Shown here in pieces: positions 50,281 to 58,044 of a DNA stretch of 64,000 nt (positions are counted from its first letter, which is position 1; each line of letters opens with the position of its first letter). The notes beneath the pieces were generated by a model that saw only the letters and a program-made list of their open reading frames with translations, was not told the origin of the DNA and searched no databases. This DNA is from an uncultured Collinsella sp. (GTDB taxonomy: Bacteria > Actinomycetota > Coriobacteriia > Coriobacteriales > Coriobacteriaceae), in the NCBI GenBank assembly GCA_900757595.1, contig CAAEOL010000031.1:16752-80751 (forward strand), read 5' to 3'. A program made the position numbers and the translations under genes.

Positions 50281-50392
50281 CCATATGCGTCCGCAGGGTA
50301 TGTACGAGATTGTCTTTGGTCTAGCCCAATCTGCATGAGCCGGCGTGCGACAATGGGGGCCGTCGATATCACAACGCCGAGAGAAGCCCGTC

Positions 50393-51058
50393 ATGGAAGC
50401 GCATCAAAAGCAGATAACCGTTCATGCACAGCATGCCGAAAGCGCACCAGTCATCTATCTTCCCGTGGTCATGGGCGACGGCACGGAGGTTTATGAACGC
50501 TGCCGAGAGCTCAACTGCCCGCCCTTCACGCTTGTCGGCATTGGCAGCCTCAACTGGAATCGCGAGCTGAGCCCCTGGGGATGCGACGGAACCGTGCGCG
50601 ATGCCGAGCCCTTTGGCGGTCAGGCATCCGGATTTCTCGATGAGCTGTTGAACTGGATAATCCCAGAGGCCGAGTCGTCGCTTCCTCAGCCGCCCACCTG
50701 GCGCGGCATTGCCGGCTACTCGCTCGCGGGCCTCTTCGCGCTCTGGTCCCTCTGGCAAACCGACGCCTTTAGCCGCGCCGCAAGCGCATCGGGGTCGTTG
50801 TGGTTTCCCGACTTTGTCGATCGCGCCAGCACGACCCCTTTTGCCGGCAACCCGCAGGCCGTCTATCTGTCACTCGGCAAAAAGGAAACCAAGACGCCCA
50901 ACCGCATGATGCGGCACGTACTTGACGACACGCGCGCAATGGAAACGTTGCTCGTTGAGCGCGGCATCCTCACAACACTGGAACTCAACCCCGGCAACCA
51001 CTTTGCCCAAACCGACCTGCGCATGGCGCGTGGCATCCACTGGGTTCTTGCGCACTAA
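50393..51058 (+). CDS. Alpha/beta-hydrolase esterase (Fes/IroE-like fold)
   Basis: A 221-residue hydrolase. The nucleophile elbow is GYSLAG (108-113, Ser110), preceded by the oxyanion-region LVGIGSLNWNRELSPWG, and the catalytic-His region is LNPGNHFAQTD near the end. Layout matches the ferric-siderophore esterase / Esterase D-like families. The ribosome site is weak (GAGAAG). No signal peptide, so cytoplasmic. Substrate unknown. Confidence 0.8.
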   Translation: MEAHQKQITVHAQHAESAPVIYLPVVMGDGTEVYERCRELNCPPFTLVGIGSLNWNRELSPWGCDGTVRDAEPFGGQASGFLDELLNWIIPEAESSLPQPPTWRGIAGYSLAGLFALWSLWQTDAFSRAASASGSLWFPDFVDRASTTPFAGNPQAVYLSLGKKETKTPNRMMRHVLDDTRAMETLLVERGILTTLELNPGNHFAQTDLRMARGIHWVLAH

Positions 51059-51059
51059 G

Positions 51060-51098
51060 AAGCCGGCCATGCGCATCGGACGCATGGCCGGCTTTTTT
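51060..51098 (+). terminator. Intrinsic terminator of the esterase gene
   Basis: AAGCCGGCCATGCG and CGCATGGCCGGCTT form a 14-bp stem, followed by TTTT. It lies between convergent genes and may serve both. Confidence 0.93.
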
Positions 51099-51118
51099 AA
51101 CTGAGTTGGACACAGCTG

Positions 51119-52453
51119 CTATTCGGCAGACCCTTCGAGTTCCGAGACATCAAACTCAAAGTCATTACCCGGCAGAATCGCATTGAGCACGATACCCACC
51201 AGCGAACCCACGGCAAGACCCGAAAGCGAAATCGTCACGCCGCCCAGCTCCAACACGATGGCGCCGGCGGTGCTGTACGCGATGCCGAGCGAAAGCACGA
51301 GCACAAGAGCGGCCACCAGCACGTTGCGGTTGTTCTGGAAATCGACCTGGTTCTCAATGAGGTTGCGCACGCCTACGGCACTGATCATGCCGTAGAGTAC
51401 GAGCGACACGCCGCCGATAACGCATGGCGGCATGGCGGCGATCACGGCAGCGAACTTGGGGCAGAAGGAAAGCACGATGGCGCAGCACGCGGCAATGCGA
51501 ATCACGCGCGGGTCGAACACGCGCGTCAGAGCGAGCACGCCGGTGTTCTCGCCATACGTGGTGTTGGCCGGAGCGCCAAAGAGCGAAGCCAGGATCGTGG
51601 CGAGACCATCGCCGAGCAGCGTGCGATGCAGGCCGGGATCGGCAATGTAGTTACGCTCGCAGGTGGAGCCAATAGCGGAGATATCACCGATATGCTCGAT
51701 CATGGTTGCAAAGGCCAACGGCATGATGGTGATGATGGCGGTCGTGGCAAGGCCGCTATCGAACTGCGGCCCAAAGAGTGCAAACACGGTGTTGTCCCAC
51801 ACGATGGGAAGACCGACCCACGGCGCGGCGGCAACGCCCGAAAAATCAACCTCACCCAACGCGGCGGCAACGGCATAGCTCACCACGACGCCCAGCAGGA
51901 TCGGCACGATCTTAACCATGCCGCGACCCCAAATGTTGCAGATCACGATAACGGCAACGGCAATAACAGCCACAAGCCAGTTGGTCTGGCAGTTGGCAAT
52001 AGCGGAGCTCGCCAGAATCAAGCCGATGGAAATGACGATGGGGCCCGTCACTACCGGCGGAAAGAAGCGCATGACGCGCTTGGCGCCAAACGCGCGGAAG
52101 AGTGCCGCAAGTACCGGATAGAGTAGACCGGCGCAGGCAACGCCCAGGCAGGCGTAGGGCAAAAGCTCGGCCTCGCAGTTGGGCGCGATGGCGGCATAAC
52201 CGGCAATAAAGGCAAACGATGAGCCCAAAAATGCCGGCACCTTACCGCGCGACAGGAAGTGGAACAGCAGCGTGCCCAAGCCGGCAAACAAAAGCGTTGC
52301 CGAAACCGAGAGACCGGTGAGCACGGGCACCAGCACCGTGGCACCAAACATGGCAAACAGGTGCTGTAGGCCGAGCAAAAACATGCGCGGGCGGCCGAGC
52401 GACGATGCGTCGTAGATGGCATCGGTGACGGCGGGCGTCGAAGACTGGGACAT
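51119..52453 (-). CDS. NCS2 uracil/xanthine permease (UraA-like)
   Basis: A 444-residue permease from the ATG at 52453 (AAAGGA upstream). Signatures: LLGLQHLFAMFGATVLVPVL, GTLLFHFLSRGKVPAFLGSS, FFPPVVTGPIVISIGLIL, IEHIGDISAIGSTCER and GAPANTTYGENTGVLALTRV, the last being the UraA type. It imports uracil by proton symport. The gene stands downstream of the MetE-like gene, in the same direction. Confidence 0.92.
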   Translation of the reverse strand: MSQSSTPAVTDAIYDASSLGRPRMFLLGLQHLFAMFGATVLVPVLTGLSVSATLLFAGLGTLLFHFLSRGKVPAFLGSSFAFIAGYAAIAPNCEAELLPYACLGVACAGLLYPVLAALFRAFGAKRVMRFFPPVVTGPIVISIGLILASSAIANCQTNWLVAVIAVAVIVICNIWGRGMVKIVPILLGVVVSYAVAAALGEVDFSGVAAAPWVGLPIVWDNTVFALFGPQFDSGLATTAIITIMPLAFATMIEHIGDISAIGSTCERNYIADPGLHRTLLGDGLATILASLFGAPANTTYGENTGVLALTRVFDPRVIRIAACCAIVLSFCPKFAAVIAAMPPCVIGGVSLVLYGMISAVGVRNLIENQVDFQNNRNVLVAALVLVLSLGIAYSTAGAIVLELGGVTISLSGLAVGSLVGIVLNAILPGNDFEFDVSELEGSAE

Positions 52454-52575
52454 GGATGTCCTTTCGAATGGAAGGGCGATCGGGCATATCGGATAACCTG
52501 CCCGAACGATACGATCCGAACCATTGTACGCGATGCACCATGTCTCGCACGCGCCGTCACCTGCAAACGTTACCG

Positions 52576-53709
52576 CTATTTCCAAACGCGTTCGGCAACG
52601 CGCTTGACCAGCGCGATCTTTGCCCACTGTTCGTCCTCGGTCAGTTTGTTGCCAATCTCGCAGCTGGCAAAGCCGCACTGGGGCGACAGGTACAGGTTCT
52701 CGAGCGGCACATACTTTGCGGCCTCGTGAATACGTTCGACGATAACGTCCTCGTCCTCAAGCTCAGCCGCCTTTGTAGTGATCAGTCCCAGCACCACCTT
52801 CTTGCCGGGAGCAACGTACTTGAGCGGCTCAAAACCACCGGCGCGGGGTGTGTCGAACTCCAGATAGAACGCATCGACGTTCTCATGTGCGAACAGGTAC
52901 GGCGCGATGGGGTCGTAGCCGCCCTCAAAAGCATAGGTGGAATGATAGTTGCCGCGGCACACGTGCGTGTTGATGACCAAATCGTCAGGCTTGCCCGCGA
53001 TGGCGGCATTGTTGAGCGCCACGCCCAGCTCGGACACCTTTTGCAGGTCAACCGGGCTCATGCCAGTCTTGGACACAAAGTCGGTATCGCAATAGATGCC
53101 CCAGGTGCAGTCATCAAATTGGATGTTGCGGCAGCCCGCGGCATACAAGTCGGCAATCACGGTGCGGTATGCTGCGGCAATGGCATCGGCGAGCTCTTCG
53201 TCGGTCTTGTAGACGGCGCGTAGACTCTCCTGCTGGCCGTCGCAGCGGTCGAGCGTGACTTCGGAGAACGTCTGGATCGGCGCCGGAATGGTTTGCCGTG
53301 CGACCTGGCCCTCTCCCTCAAGCGCCTTGACGAACTTAAAATGCTCGACGAACGGGTGGTTCTCGCCGCTAATGGAACCGGTAACCACGGCGGTGTCGGC
53401 CGTCGTCTCCTCGTCATGGAACATATAACCCGTGCGTGAGGTGCGGCGCTCAATGCCGTTAAGGCCCCACATAAAATCGAGGTGCCAGTAGCTGCGGCGG
53501 AACTCGCCATCGGTGATCACCTGCAGGCCGGCGGCCTTCTGCTTGGCCACCAAATCGCGAATGGCATCGTCCTCGACGGCCTTAAGGCCGGAAGCGTCGA
53601 GTTTACCCGCGACATAGGCGGCACGGGCGTCCTTTACAGCCTGCGGACGAAGAAAGCTGCCGACGATATCGGCGCGAAACGGCGCGTTCGGTTGAATCGA
53701 AGTGCTCAT
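52576..53709 (-). CDS. Cobalamin-independent methionine synthase-like protein (MetE C-terminal family)
   Basis: A 377-residue homologue of the MetE catalytic domain, without the N-terminal half. Features: DIVGSFLRPQAVKDARAAYV, VITDGEFRRSYWHLDFMWGL, NIQFDDCTWGIYCD, NTHVCRGNYHSTYAFEGGYD (metal ligands His and Cys in HVCRGN), LEFDTPRAGGFEPLKYVA and LYLSPQCGFASCEIGNKLTE. It transfers a methyl group to homocysteine or a related thiol; the methyl donor of these short forms is unresolved. ATG 53709 follows GGGAG. A LysR regulator lies directly upstream with palindromic sites between. Confidence 0.9.
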   Translation of the reverse strand: MSTSIQPNAPFRADIVGSFLRPQAVKDARAAYVAGKLDASGLKAVEDDAIRDLVAKQKAAGLQVITDGEFRRSYWHLDFMWGLNGIERRTSRTGYMFHDEETTADTAVVTGSISGENHPFVEHFKFVKALEGEGQVARQTIPAPIQTFSEVTLDRCDGQQESLRAVYKTDEELADAIAAAYRTVIADLYAAGCRNIQFDDCTWGIYCDTDFVSKTGMSPVDLQKVSELGVALNNAAIAGKPDDLVINTHVCRGNYHSTYAFEGGYDPIAPYLFAHENVDAFYLEFDTPRAGGFEPLKYVAPGKKVVLGLITTKAAELEDEDVIVERIHEAAKYVPLENLYLSPQCGFASCEIGNKLTEDEQWAKIALVKRVAERVWK

Positions 53710-53750
53710 AGATATCTCCCTTTGCATTGGTTGCTTTACTGGGACAGAGT

Positions 53751-53762
53751 ATGAGCGCTCAT
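53751..53762. promoter_or_regulatory. Perfect 12-bp palindrome upstream of the MetE-like gene
   Basis: ATGAGCGCTCAT. It is 42 bases before the start and could be a regulator-binding site. Confidence 0.4.
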
Positions 53763-53795
53763 ATGACCATCGTAAAATATACGTTTATAACAGTT

Positions 53796-53818
53796 TGATA
53801 TAGATGCTTCCTATATCA
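53796..53818. promoter_or_regulatory. LysR-type box upstream of the MetE-like gene
   Basis: TGATATAG and CTATATCA, perfect 8-bp arms separated by 7 bases. It lies between the LysR gene and the methyltransferase gene. Confidence 0.55.
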
Positions 53819-53864
53819 GTCTGGACTGCCATAAAGAGACTTGAACCGTGCGGAGCACAGCACC

Positions 53865-54761
53865 CTAGATATGCTGACGAATCGCGTCGATATAGGCCCG
53901 ACCGTAGCGCGTGAGCGTCGTGTTCTTGCGCGTGATGATGCCAATCTCCATGTACTCGTCCACGTCGAGCGGAATCGAGATAATGCCGGGGCCGTTGAGC
54001 TCGTGGCTGATCACGCCCGAGCATACCGTGTAGCCGTTGAGGCCCATGGCCAGGTTGAACAACGTCGCGCGGTCGCGCACGCGGATATTCTTGTGGCGCT
54101 CAAACGTCGAGGTCAGTTCCTCGGAATAGTAAAACGAGTTATAGCTGCCCTGCTCGTAGGACAAAAACGGGTAGTCTTCCAAGTCCTCGAGCGTCACGCT
54201 GGAGCGGTCCGCCAGCGGATGGTCGGCGCAGACGAAGACATGCGGCGTGGCGCAGAAGAGTCCTTCGAACACGAGCTCGTTGGCCACCAGCATGCGCTCG
54301 ATGACCTCGCGGTTATGCTCGGACAGATACAGGATGCCCAGCTCGCTTTTCATGTGCGCGACATCCTCGATAATCTCGTGGGTCTGCTCCTCGCGTAGGG
54401 TAAAGTCATAGCGCGCGGCATCGAACTCACGGATCACATCGACAAACGCGTTGACGGCAAAGGAATAATGCTGGCAGCTCACACTAAAGTGCGGCACCTG
54501 CTCGGACGCGCCCTTGTACTTGCCTTCAAGCAGATCGGCCTGGTCGAGCACCTGGCGCGCGTAGCCCAAGAAGGTCTCGCCCTCCTCGGACACAATGACA
54601 CCCTTGTTGGTGCGCTCAAAGATGTGCACACCCATCTCGTTTTCGAGATCGCGGATCGACGCGGTAATCGAAGGCTGCGACACAAAGAGCCGGCGCGAGG
54701 CCTCGGTGATGCTGCCGCATTCGGCAACTTTGACGACATACCTGAGCTGTTGAAGCTTCAT
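53865..54761 (-). CDS. LysR-family regulator, probably of the MetE-like gene
   Basis: A 298-residue regulator starting at the ATG at 54761. HTH: GSITEASRRLFVSQPSITAS; effector domain: HFSVSCQHYSFAVNAFVDVI, LGILYLSEHNREVIERMLVA. It follows the HAD gene by 10 bases, so those two form an operon, and it precedes the MetE-like gene with a palindromic box between. A CysB/MetR-like sulfur-responsive role is inferred from position only. Confidence 0.9.
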   Translation of the reverse strand: MKLQQLRYVVKVAECGSITEASRRLFVSQPSITASIRDLENEMGVHIFERTNKGVIVSEEGETFLGYARQVLDQADLLEGKYKGASEQVPHFSVSCQHYSFAVNAFVDVIREFDAARYDFTLREEQTHEIIEDVAHMKSELGILYLSEHNREVIERMLVANELVFEGLFCATPHVFVCADHPLADRSSVTLEDLEDYPFLSYEQGSYNSFYYSEELTSTFERHKNIRVRDRATLFNLAMGLNGYTVCSGVISHELNGPGIISIPLDVDEYMEIGIITRKNTTLTRYGRAYIDAIRQHI

Positions 54762-54771
54762 GATGGCCTCC

Positions 54772-55680
54772 CTAGACGTCCGCGAAACCCGAACCCGCCG
54801 CATCTGCCTGACGCATAAACGACGGCATCTCCCCCGTCGCGGCGCAGGCGGCAATCTGATGCAGAGCCCCGGCAACCGCATCGTCTGCCGCAGCGCCGAT
54901 ATGCCAGCGCGCGGCAGCCGTGACGGCCTCGTTGGCATTGGCGACTGCAACGGAGTTGGGGACGGCACCGATCATGGGCAGGTCGTTATCGGAATCGCCA
55001 AATACGGCCACCTCGTCGGACGTTAGGTCCAAAGCGCGCGCCAGCTCCAGCGCAGCGCAACCCTTGTCCCAACCTGCTGGAAGAATGTCGAACAGGCGCA
55101 CACGATTGTTGGGAAACACAAGCGAGAGTTCCGGCACCTCAGCGGCAACGCGCTCGCGGAGCTCCGCGAGCTCCTCACGCGAACGAGCACTCCAGATATT
55201 CGCCTTGAACACCGACGCGTCATCGACGACAGGACGGCACGGGGCCTCTTCGCCCTTGAGCCATGCGTTGCCGCCCGACTCCATGGCGCGGCGCACACGC
55301 TCGGGGTCGCTCGTCACACAATAGGCATCGTTATTCCAAAAGTCATCGCCTAAGCTGTAGACCTTCAGATAGGTATCGTCGGTTTCTTCTTCCAGATAGG
55401 CGGCCAAACGCATGAGTGCGTCGCTATCGGTCGCATGCGAGGCTACCACCTCGCCGTCCACAAACATGACCTGGCCGTTGCAGAACGCGCCGGTCGAGAA
55501 GCACTCGGCGCGATTGCGGAACATCCAGCCCATCGCGGAGGGCTGGCGACCCGAAACCGGGCCAAAGTGCAGACCCGCCGCCTGCATGGCATGAATGCCC
55601 TCGATGGCGTAGTCGCTGGCGCCGTCATGCCCGGCTGGAATCAGCGTATCGTCCATATCGGTCAGCACAAGTTTAATCAT
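54772..55680 (-). CDS. HAD-superfamily phosphatase (Cof type)
   Basis: A 302-residue hydrolase with the four HAD motifs: DMDDTL at the N-terminus (Asp8, Asp10), GPVSGRQPSA (motif II Ser), the lysine in PAGWDKGCALE-like AGWDKGCAALELA, and VFGDSDNDLPMIGAV (motif IV). The large insertion of about 110 residues between motifs II and III is the Cof-type cap. Substrate probably a sugar phosphate or nucleotide. Co-transcribed with the LysR gene. Confidence 0.9.
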   Translation of the reverse strand: MIKLVLTDMDDTLIPAGHDGASDYAIEGIHAMQAAGLHFGPVSGRQPSAMGWMFRNRAECFSTGAFCNGQVMFVDGEVVASHATDSDALMRLAAYLEEETDDTYLKVYSLGDDFWNNDAYCVTSDPERVRRAMESGGNAWLKGEEAPCRPVVDDASVFKANIWSARSREELAELRERVAAEVPELSLVFPNNRVRLFDILPAGWDKGCAALELARALDLTSDEVAVFGDSDNDLPMIGAVPNSVAVANANEAVTAAARWHIGAAADDAVAGALHQIAACAATGEMPSFMRQADAAGSGFADV

Positions 55681-55721
55681 AAGGCCCCCTCGGTCATTCT
55701 TAATCCCGTCTATTGTACCGA

Positions 55722-55771
55722 CCTGCCAAAAAGAGACAGGTTTATATTGGCAGGTTTTATCTGGGAAAACG
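55722..55771 (+). repeat. REP-like palindrome, family A, copy 3
   Basis: CCTGCCAAAA, AGAGACAGGTTTA, TATTGGCAGG, then the tail TTTTATCTGGGAAAACG. Confidence 0.75.
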
Positions 55772-55787
55772 CAAAGCCCCAGTTGTT

Positions 55788-55822
55788 ACCTGCCAAAATA
55801 AACCTGTCCCTTATTGGCAGGT
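55788..55822 (-). repeat. REP-like palindrome, family A, copy 4 (opposed to copy 3)
   Basis: Minus-strand ACCTGCCAATAAGGGACAGG, then TTTATTTTGGCAGGT. Without the tail. With copy 3 it forms a head-to-head pair, as in BIME arrangements of REP elements, just ahead of the TPP riboswitch. Confidence 0.75.
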
Positions 55823-55849
55823 GCGCTAGTATAGGGAACAACAGATTCG

Positions 55850-55942
55850 ATGCGGGAGTGCCGGCGGTGCAAACCACAAGGCTGAGAGGGCATAGGGCCC
55901 AATCCTTTGAACCTGTCAGTTAATGCTGGCGTAGGGAGCATG
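55850..55942 (+). ncRNA. TPP riboswitch (THI element)
   Basis: The conserved core CTGAGAGGG (55882-55890), CCTTTGAACCTG (55904-55915) and the GGCGTAGGGA end (55928-55937) are in place, with flanking stems GCCGGCGG... in the first arm. It senses thiamine pyrophosphate and here precedes thiM. A terminator lies 15 bases downstream, so control is probably by transcription termination. Confidence 0.95.
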
Positions 55943-55952
55943 CCGCCTTTAC

Positions 55953-55984
55953 AGGGGCGCTGTCTATGCACAGCGCCCCTTTTC
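55953..55984 (+). terminator. Riboswitch-controlled terminator before thiM
   Basis: GGGGCGCTG and CAGCGCCCC form a 9-bp stem with TTTT after it, directly after the TPP element and 22 bases before the thiM start. Confidence 0.85.
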
Positions 55985-56005
55985 TATGCCAAGGAGGCAT
56001 GTGCA

Positions 56006-56845
56006 GTGATCGATTCGGAACAGCTTAAGCAAAATGTGGTCAAGGCCGTGGAGAAGATTCGCGCCACCAATCCCATGGCGGGCTCCATCACCAACACGGT
56101 GACGATTGACTTTGTCGCCAACGCGCAGCTCGCCGTGGGCGGATCGGCCGCCATGGTCTATCTGCCCGACGAGGGCGAGGCGCTCGTTGCCGGCGGCGGC
56201 GCCATCTATCTGAACATGGGCACACTCTTCCCCATCTACGAGCAGACGATTCCCCGCGCGGCCAAGGCGGCACACGACGCCGGCAAGCCCTGGGTGCTCG
56301 ATCCGGTGGGCCTGGGCATCGGCAGCCTGCGCACCCAACTGGTAAACGAACTCAAGCAGTACAAACCCGCCATCGTGCGCGGCAATGCCTCCGAGATTAT
56401 CGCGCTCGCCGGCCTGTGGGGCCTTGAGGGCGAAGCGGCCGATCTGAGTCGCGTGCGCGGTGTCGATACCACCGACACGGTAGACGCCGCCCGCGGCGCC
56501 GCCGTGGCGCTCGCCCGCTACACCGGCGGCGCCGTTGTGGTCTCGGGCGAAGTCGACCTGATTACCGACGGCACGACCGTGGCCAAGTCCCACGGCGGCA
56601 GCCCGCTCATGTCCAAAATCACCGGCTGCGGTTGCTCGCAGGGCGGTGTGCTGGCTGTGTACGCCTGCGCTGCCGATCCGTTTACGGCAGCCATCTGTGG
56701 CACCGCCGTCTACAACGTTGCCGGCACGCGTGCCGCCGCTGTCGCCGATGCCCCGGCAAGCTTTAAGGTCGCCTTTATCGACGAGCTCTATCGCGCAACC
56801 GCCCAGGACATCGCCGATAACCAACTCGAGCTCGAGGAGGCATAA
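56006..56845 (+). CDS. thiM: Hydroxyethylthiazole kinase
   Basis: A 279-residue kinase that phosphorylates the thiazole moiety for thiamine salvage. The GTG at 56006 has GGAGG nine bases upstream. Features: MAGSITNTVTIDFVANAQLA, the WVLDPVGLGIGSLRTQL phosphate loop, IVRGNASEIIALAG and ITGCGCSQGGVLAVYA (the catalytic cysteine region, with CG C). It is regulated by the TPP riboswitch and begins an operon. Confidence 0.94.
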   Translation: MIDSEQLKQNVVKAVEKIRATNPMAGSITNTVTIDFVANAQLAVGGSAAMVYLPDEGEALVAGGGAIYLNMGTLFPIYEQTIPRAAKAAHDAGKPWVLDPVGLGIGSLRTQLVNELKQYKPAIVRGNASEIIALAGLWGLEGEAADLSRVRGVDTTDTVDAARGAAVALARYTGGAVVVSGEVDLITDGTTVAKSHGGSPLMSKITGCGCSQGGVLAVYACAADPFTAAICGTAVYNVAGTRAAAVADAPASFKVAFIDELYRATAQDIADNQLELEEA

Positions 56846-56848
56846 GGC

Positions 56849-57190
56849 ATGTCCGAGCCCGCAACCAATGCCGGTATGAACACGCTCGTCGCCGTAGCCA
56901 TCGCCCCGTGCGGCACCGGCGACGAGCTGTCCGCCGAGGTCGCCGAGGTCGTACGCGTCATTCGCGAGAGCGGCCTTCCCAACCGCACCACCTCGATGTT
57001 CACCGAGATCGAGGGTGACTGGGACGAAGTCATGCAGGTCGTGCGCGACGCAACCTTTGTGTTGGCGAGCAAGGGCATCCGCACCGAAGTCGTGCTCAAG
57101 GCCGATATTCGACCCGGATTTACCGACACCATGACTGGCAAGCTCGAGCGCATGGAAGCGCAGATCAAAAAGCAGGAGGAAGCACAGTGA
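56849..57190 (+). CDS. Thiamine-binding MTH1187/YkoF-family protein
   Basis: A 113-residue protein of the thiamine-binding DUF77 family. Features: VAVAIAPCGTGDELSAEVAE, RTTSMFTEIEGDWDEVMQVV, and VLKADIRPGFTDTMTGKLE. Family members bind thiamine or hydroxymethylpyrimidine. Located between thiM and thiE with a three-base gap and a four-base overlap (GTGA), so the three proteins are made together. Confidence 0.88.
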   Translation: MSEPATNAGMNTLVAVAIAPCGTGDELSAEVAEVVRVIRESGLPNRTTSMFTEIEGDWDEVMQVVRDATFVLASKGIRTEVVLKADIRPGFTDTMTGKLERMEAQIKKQEEAQ

Positions 57191-57882
57191 GCATCCGCGA
57201 CAACCTTGATATCTCGGCCTATCTGGTACTCGGCCCCGAAAACACCCTCGGACGCCCCGTGGGCGATGTGGTGGCCCAGGCGCTCGACGCCGGCTTTACC
57301 TGCATTCAGGTGCGTTCCAAGGTGGCAAGCGCCCGCGAGATCATCGCACTGACGGGCGATACCGCGCAGGCCATCGCTCAGGCCGGCAAAACCGGGCAGG
57401 TCGCGCTGCTGATCGACGACCGCCTTGACTGCGTACTTGCCGCACGCGAGCAGGGTATTGCCGTCGACGGCGTGCATGTTGGCCAGAGCGATATTCCCGT
57501 CGAGGTCTGCCGCAAGCTGCTGGGCCCCGATGCCATCGTGGGTCTTTCGGCCCGCTGCGAGGAGATGCTCGAGTACGTCAAGACCGCCGACATGAGCCTG
57601 GTCGATTACCTGGGCGTAGGCCCGCTCCACGAGACCGAAACCAAGCGCGACTGCGGACGTGCGGCCGACGGCTCCATCATCACCAAGAGCTTTGAGGACC
57701 TGGCCGCCCTCCATGCGGCAAGCCCCGTCCCCATTGTGGTGGGCGGCGGCGTCAAGACGGCCGATCTGCCGCAACTCAAGTCCACCGGCGTCGACGGCTT
57801 CTTTGTGGTGAGCGCCGTCTGCAGCGCCGACGACCCCTACGCCGCAGCCGAGGAGCTCGTCGATACCTGGCAGCAAGCATAG
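57187..57882 (+). CDS. thiE: Thiamine phosphate synthase
   Basis: A 231-residue TIM-barrel enzyme that joins the thiazole and pyrimidine phosphates. Features: QALDAGFTCIQVRSKVASAR, LLIDDRLDCVLAAREQGIAV, DGVHVGQSDIPVEVCRKLLG, GLSARCEEMLEYVKT, VDYLGVGPLHETETK and PIVVGGGVKTADL. It overlaps the previous gene by four bases (start GTG). The operon lacks thiD in the window, so pyrimidine kinase must be elsewhere. Confidence 0.93.
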   Translation: MSIRDNLDISAYLVLGPENTLGRPVGDVVAQALDAGFTCIQVRSKVASAREIIALTGDTAQAIAQAGKTGQVALLIDDRLDCVLAAREQGIAVDGVHVGQSDIPVEVCRKLLGPDAIVGLSARCEEMLEYVKTADMSLVDYLGVGPLHETETKRDCGRAADGSIITKSFEDLAALHAASPVPIVVGGGVKTADLPQLKSTGVDGFFVVSAVCSADDPYAAAEELVDTWQQA

Positions 57883-57924
57883 ACCTATGCCGAGCAGCTG
57901 CTCCGCAGCCTCATATCTTCAAGA

Positions 57925-57974
57925 GCGGAAAGCGCATCCCAGTTTGGACGTCCATTCTGGGATGCGCTTTCCGC
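57925..57974. repeat. Stem-loop repeat, family C, copy 2
   Basis: GCGGAAAGCGCATCCCAG and CTGGGATGCGCTTTCCGC, an 18-bp perfect stem around a 14-base loop, 43 bases after thiE. Confidence 0.7.
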
Positions 57975-57985
57975 ATAGAGGACCA

Positions 57986-58037
57986 GCGGGAAACTGCGTC
58001 CCAGTCTGAACGCTGATTACGGGATGCAGTTTCCGGC
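57986..58037. repeat. Stem-loop repeat, family C, copy 3
   Basis: GCGGGAAACTGCGTCCCAG and CGGGATGCAGTTTCCGGC with few mismatches. It follows copy 2 by 11 bases and lies at the end of the convergent phospholipase gene. Arm sequences differ from copy 2 while pairing is kept. Confidence 0.7.
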
Positions 58038-58044
58038 GTAGTCC

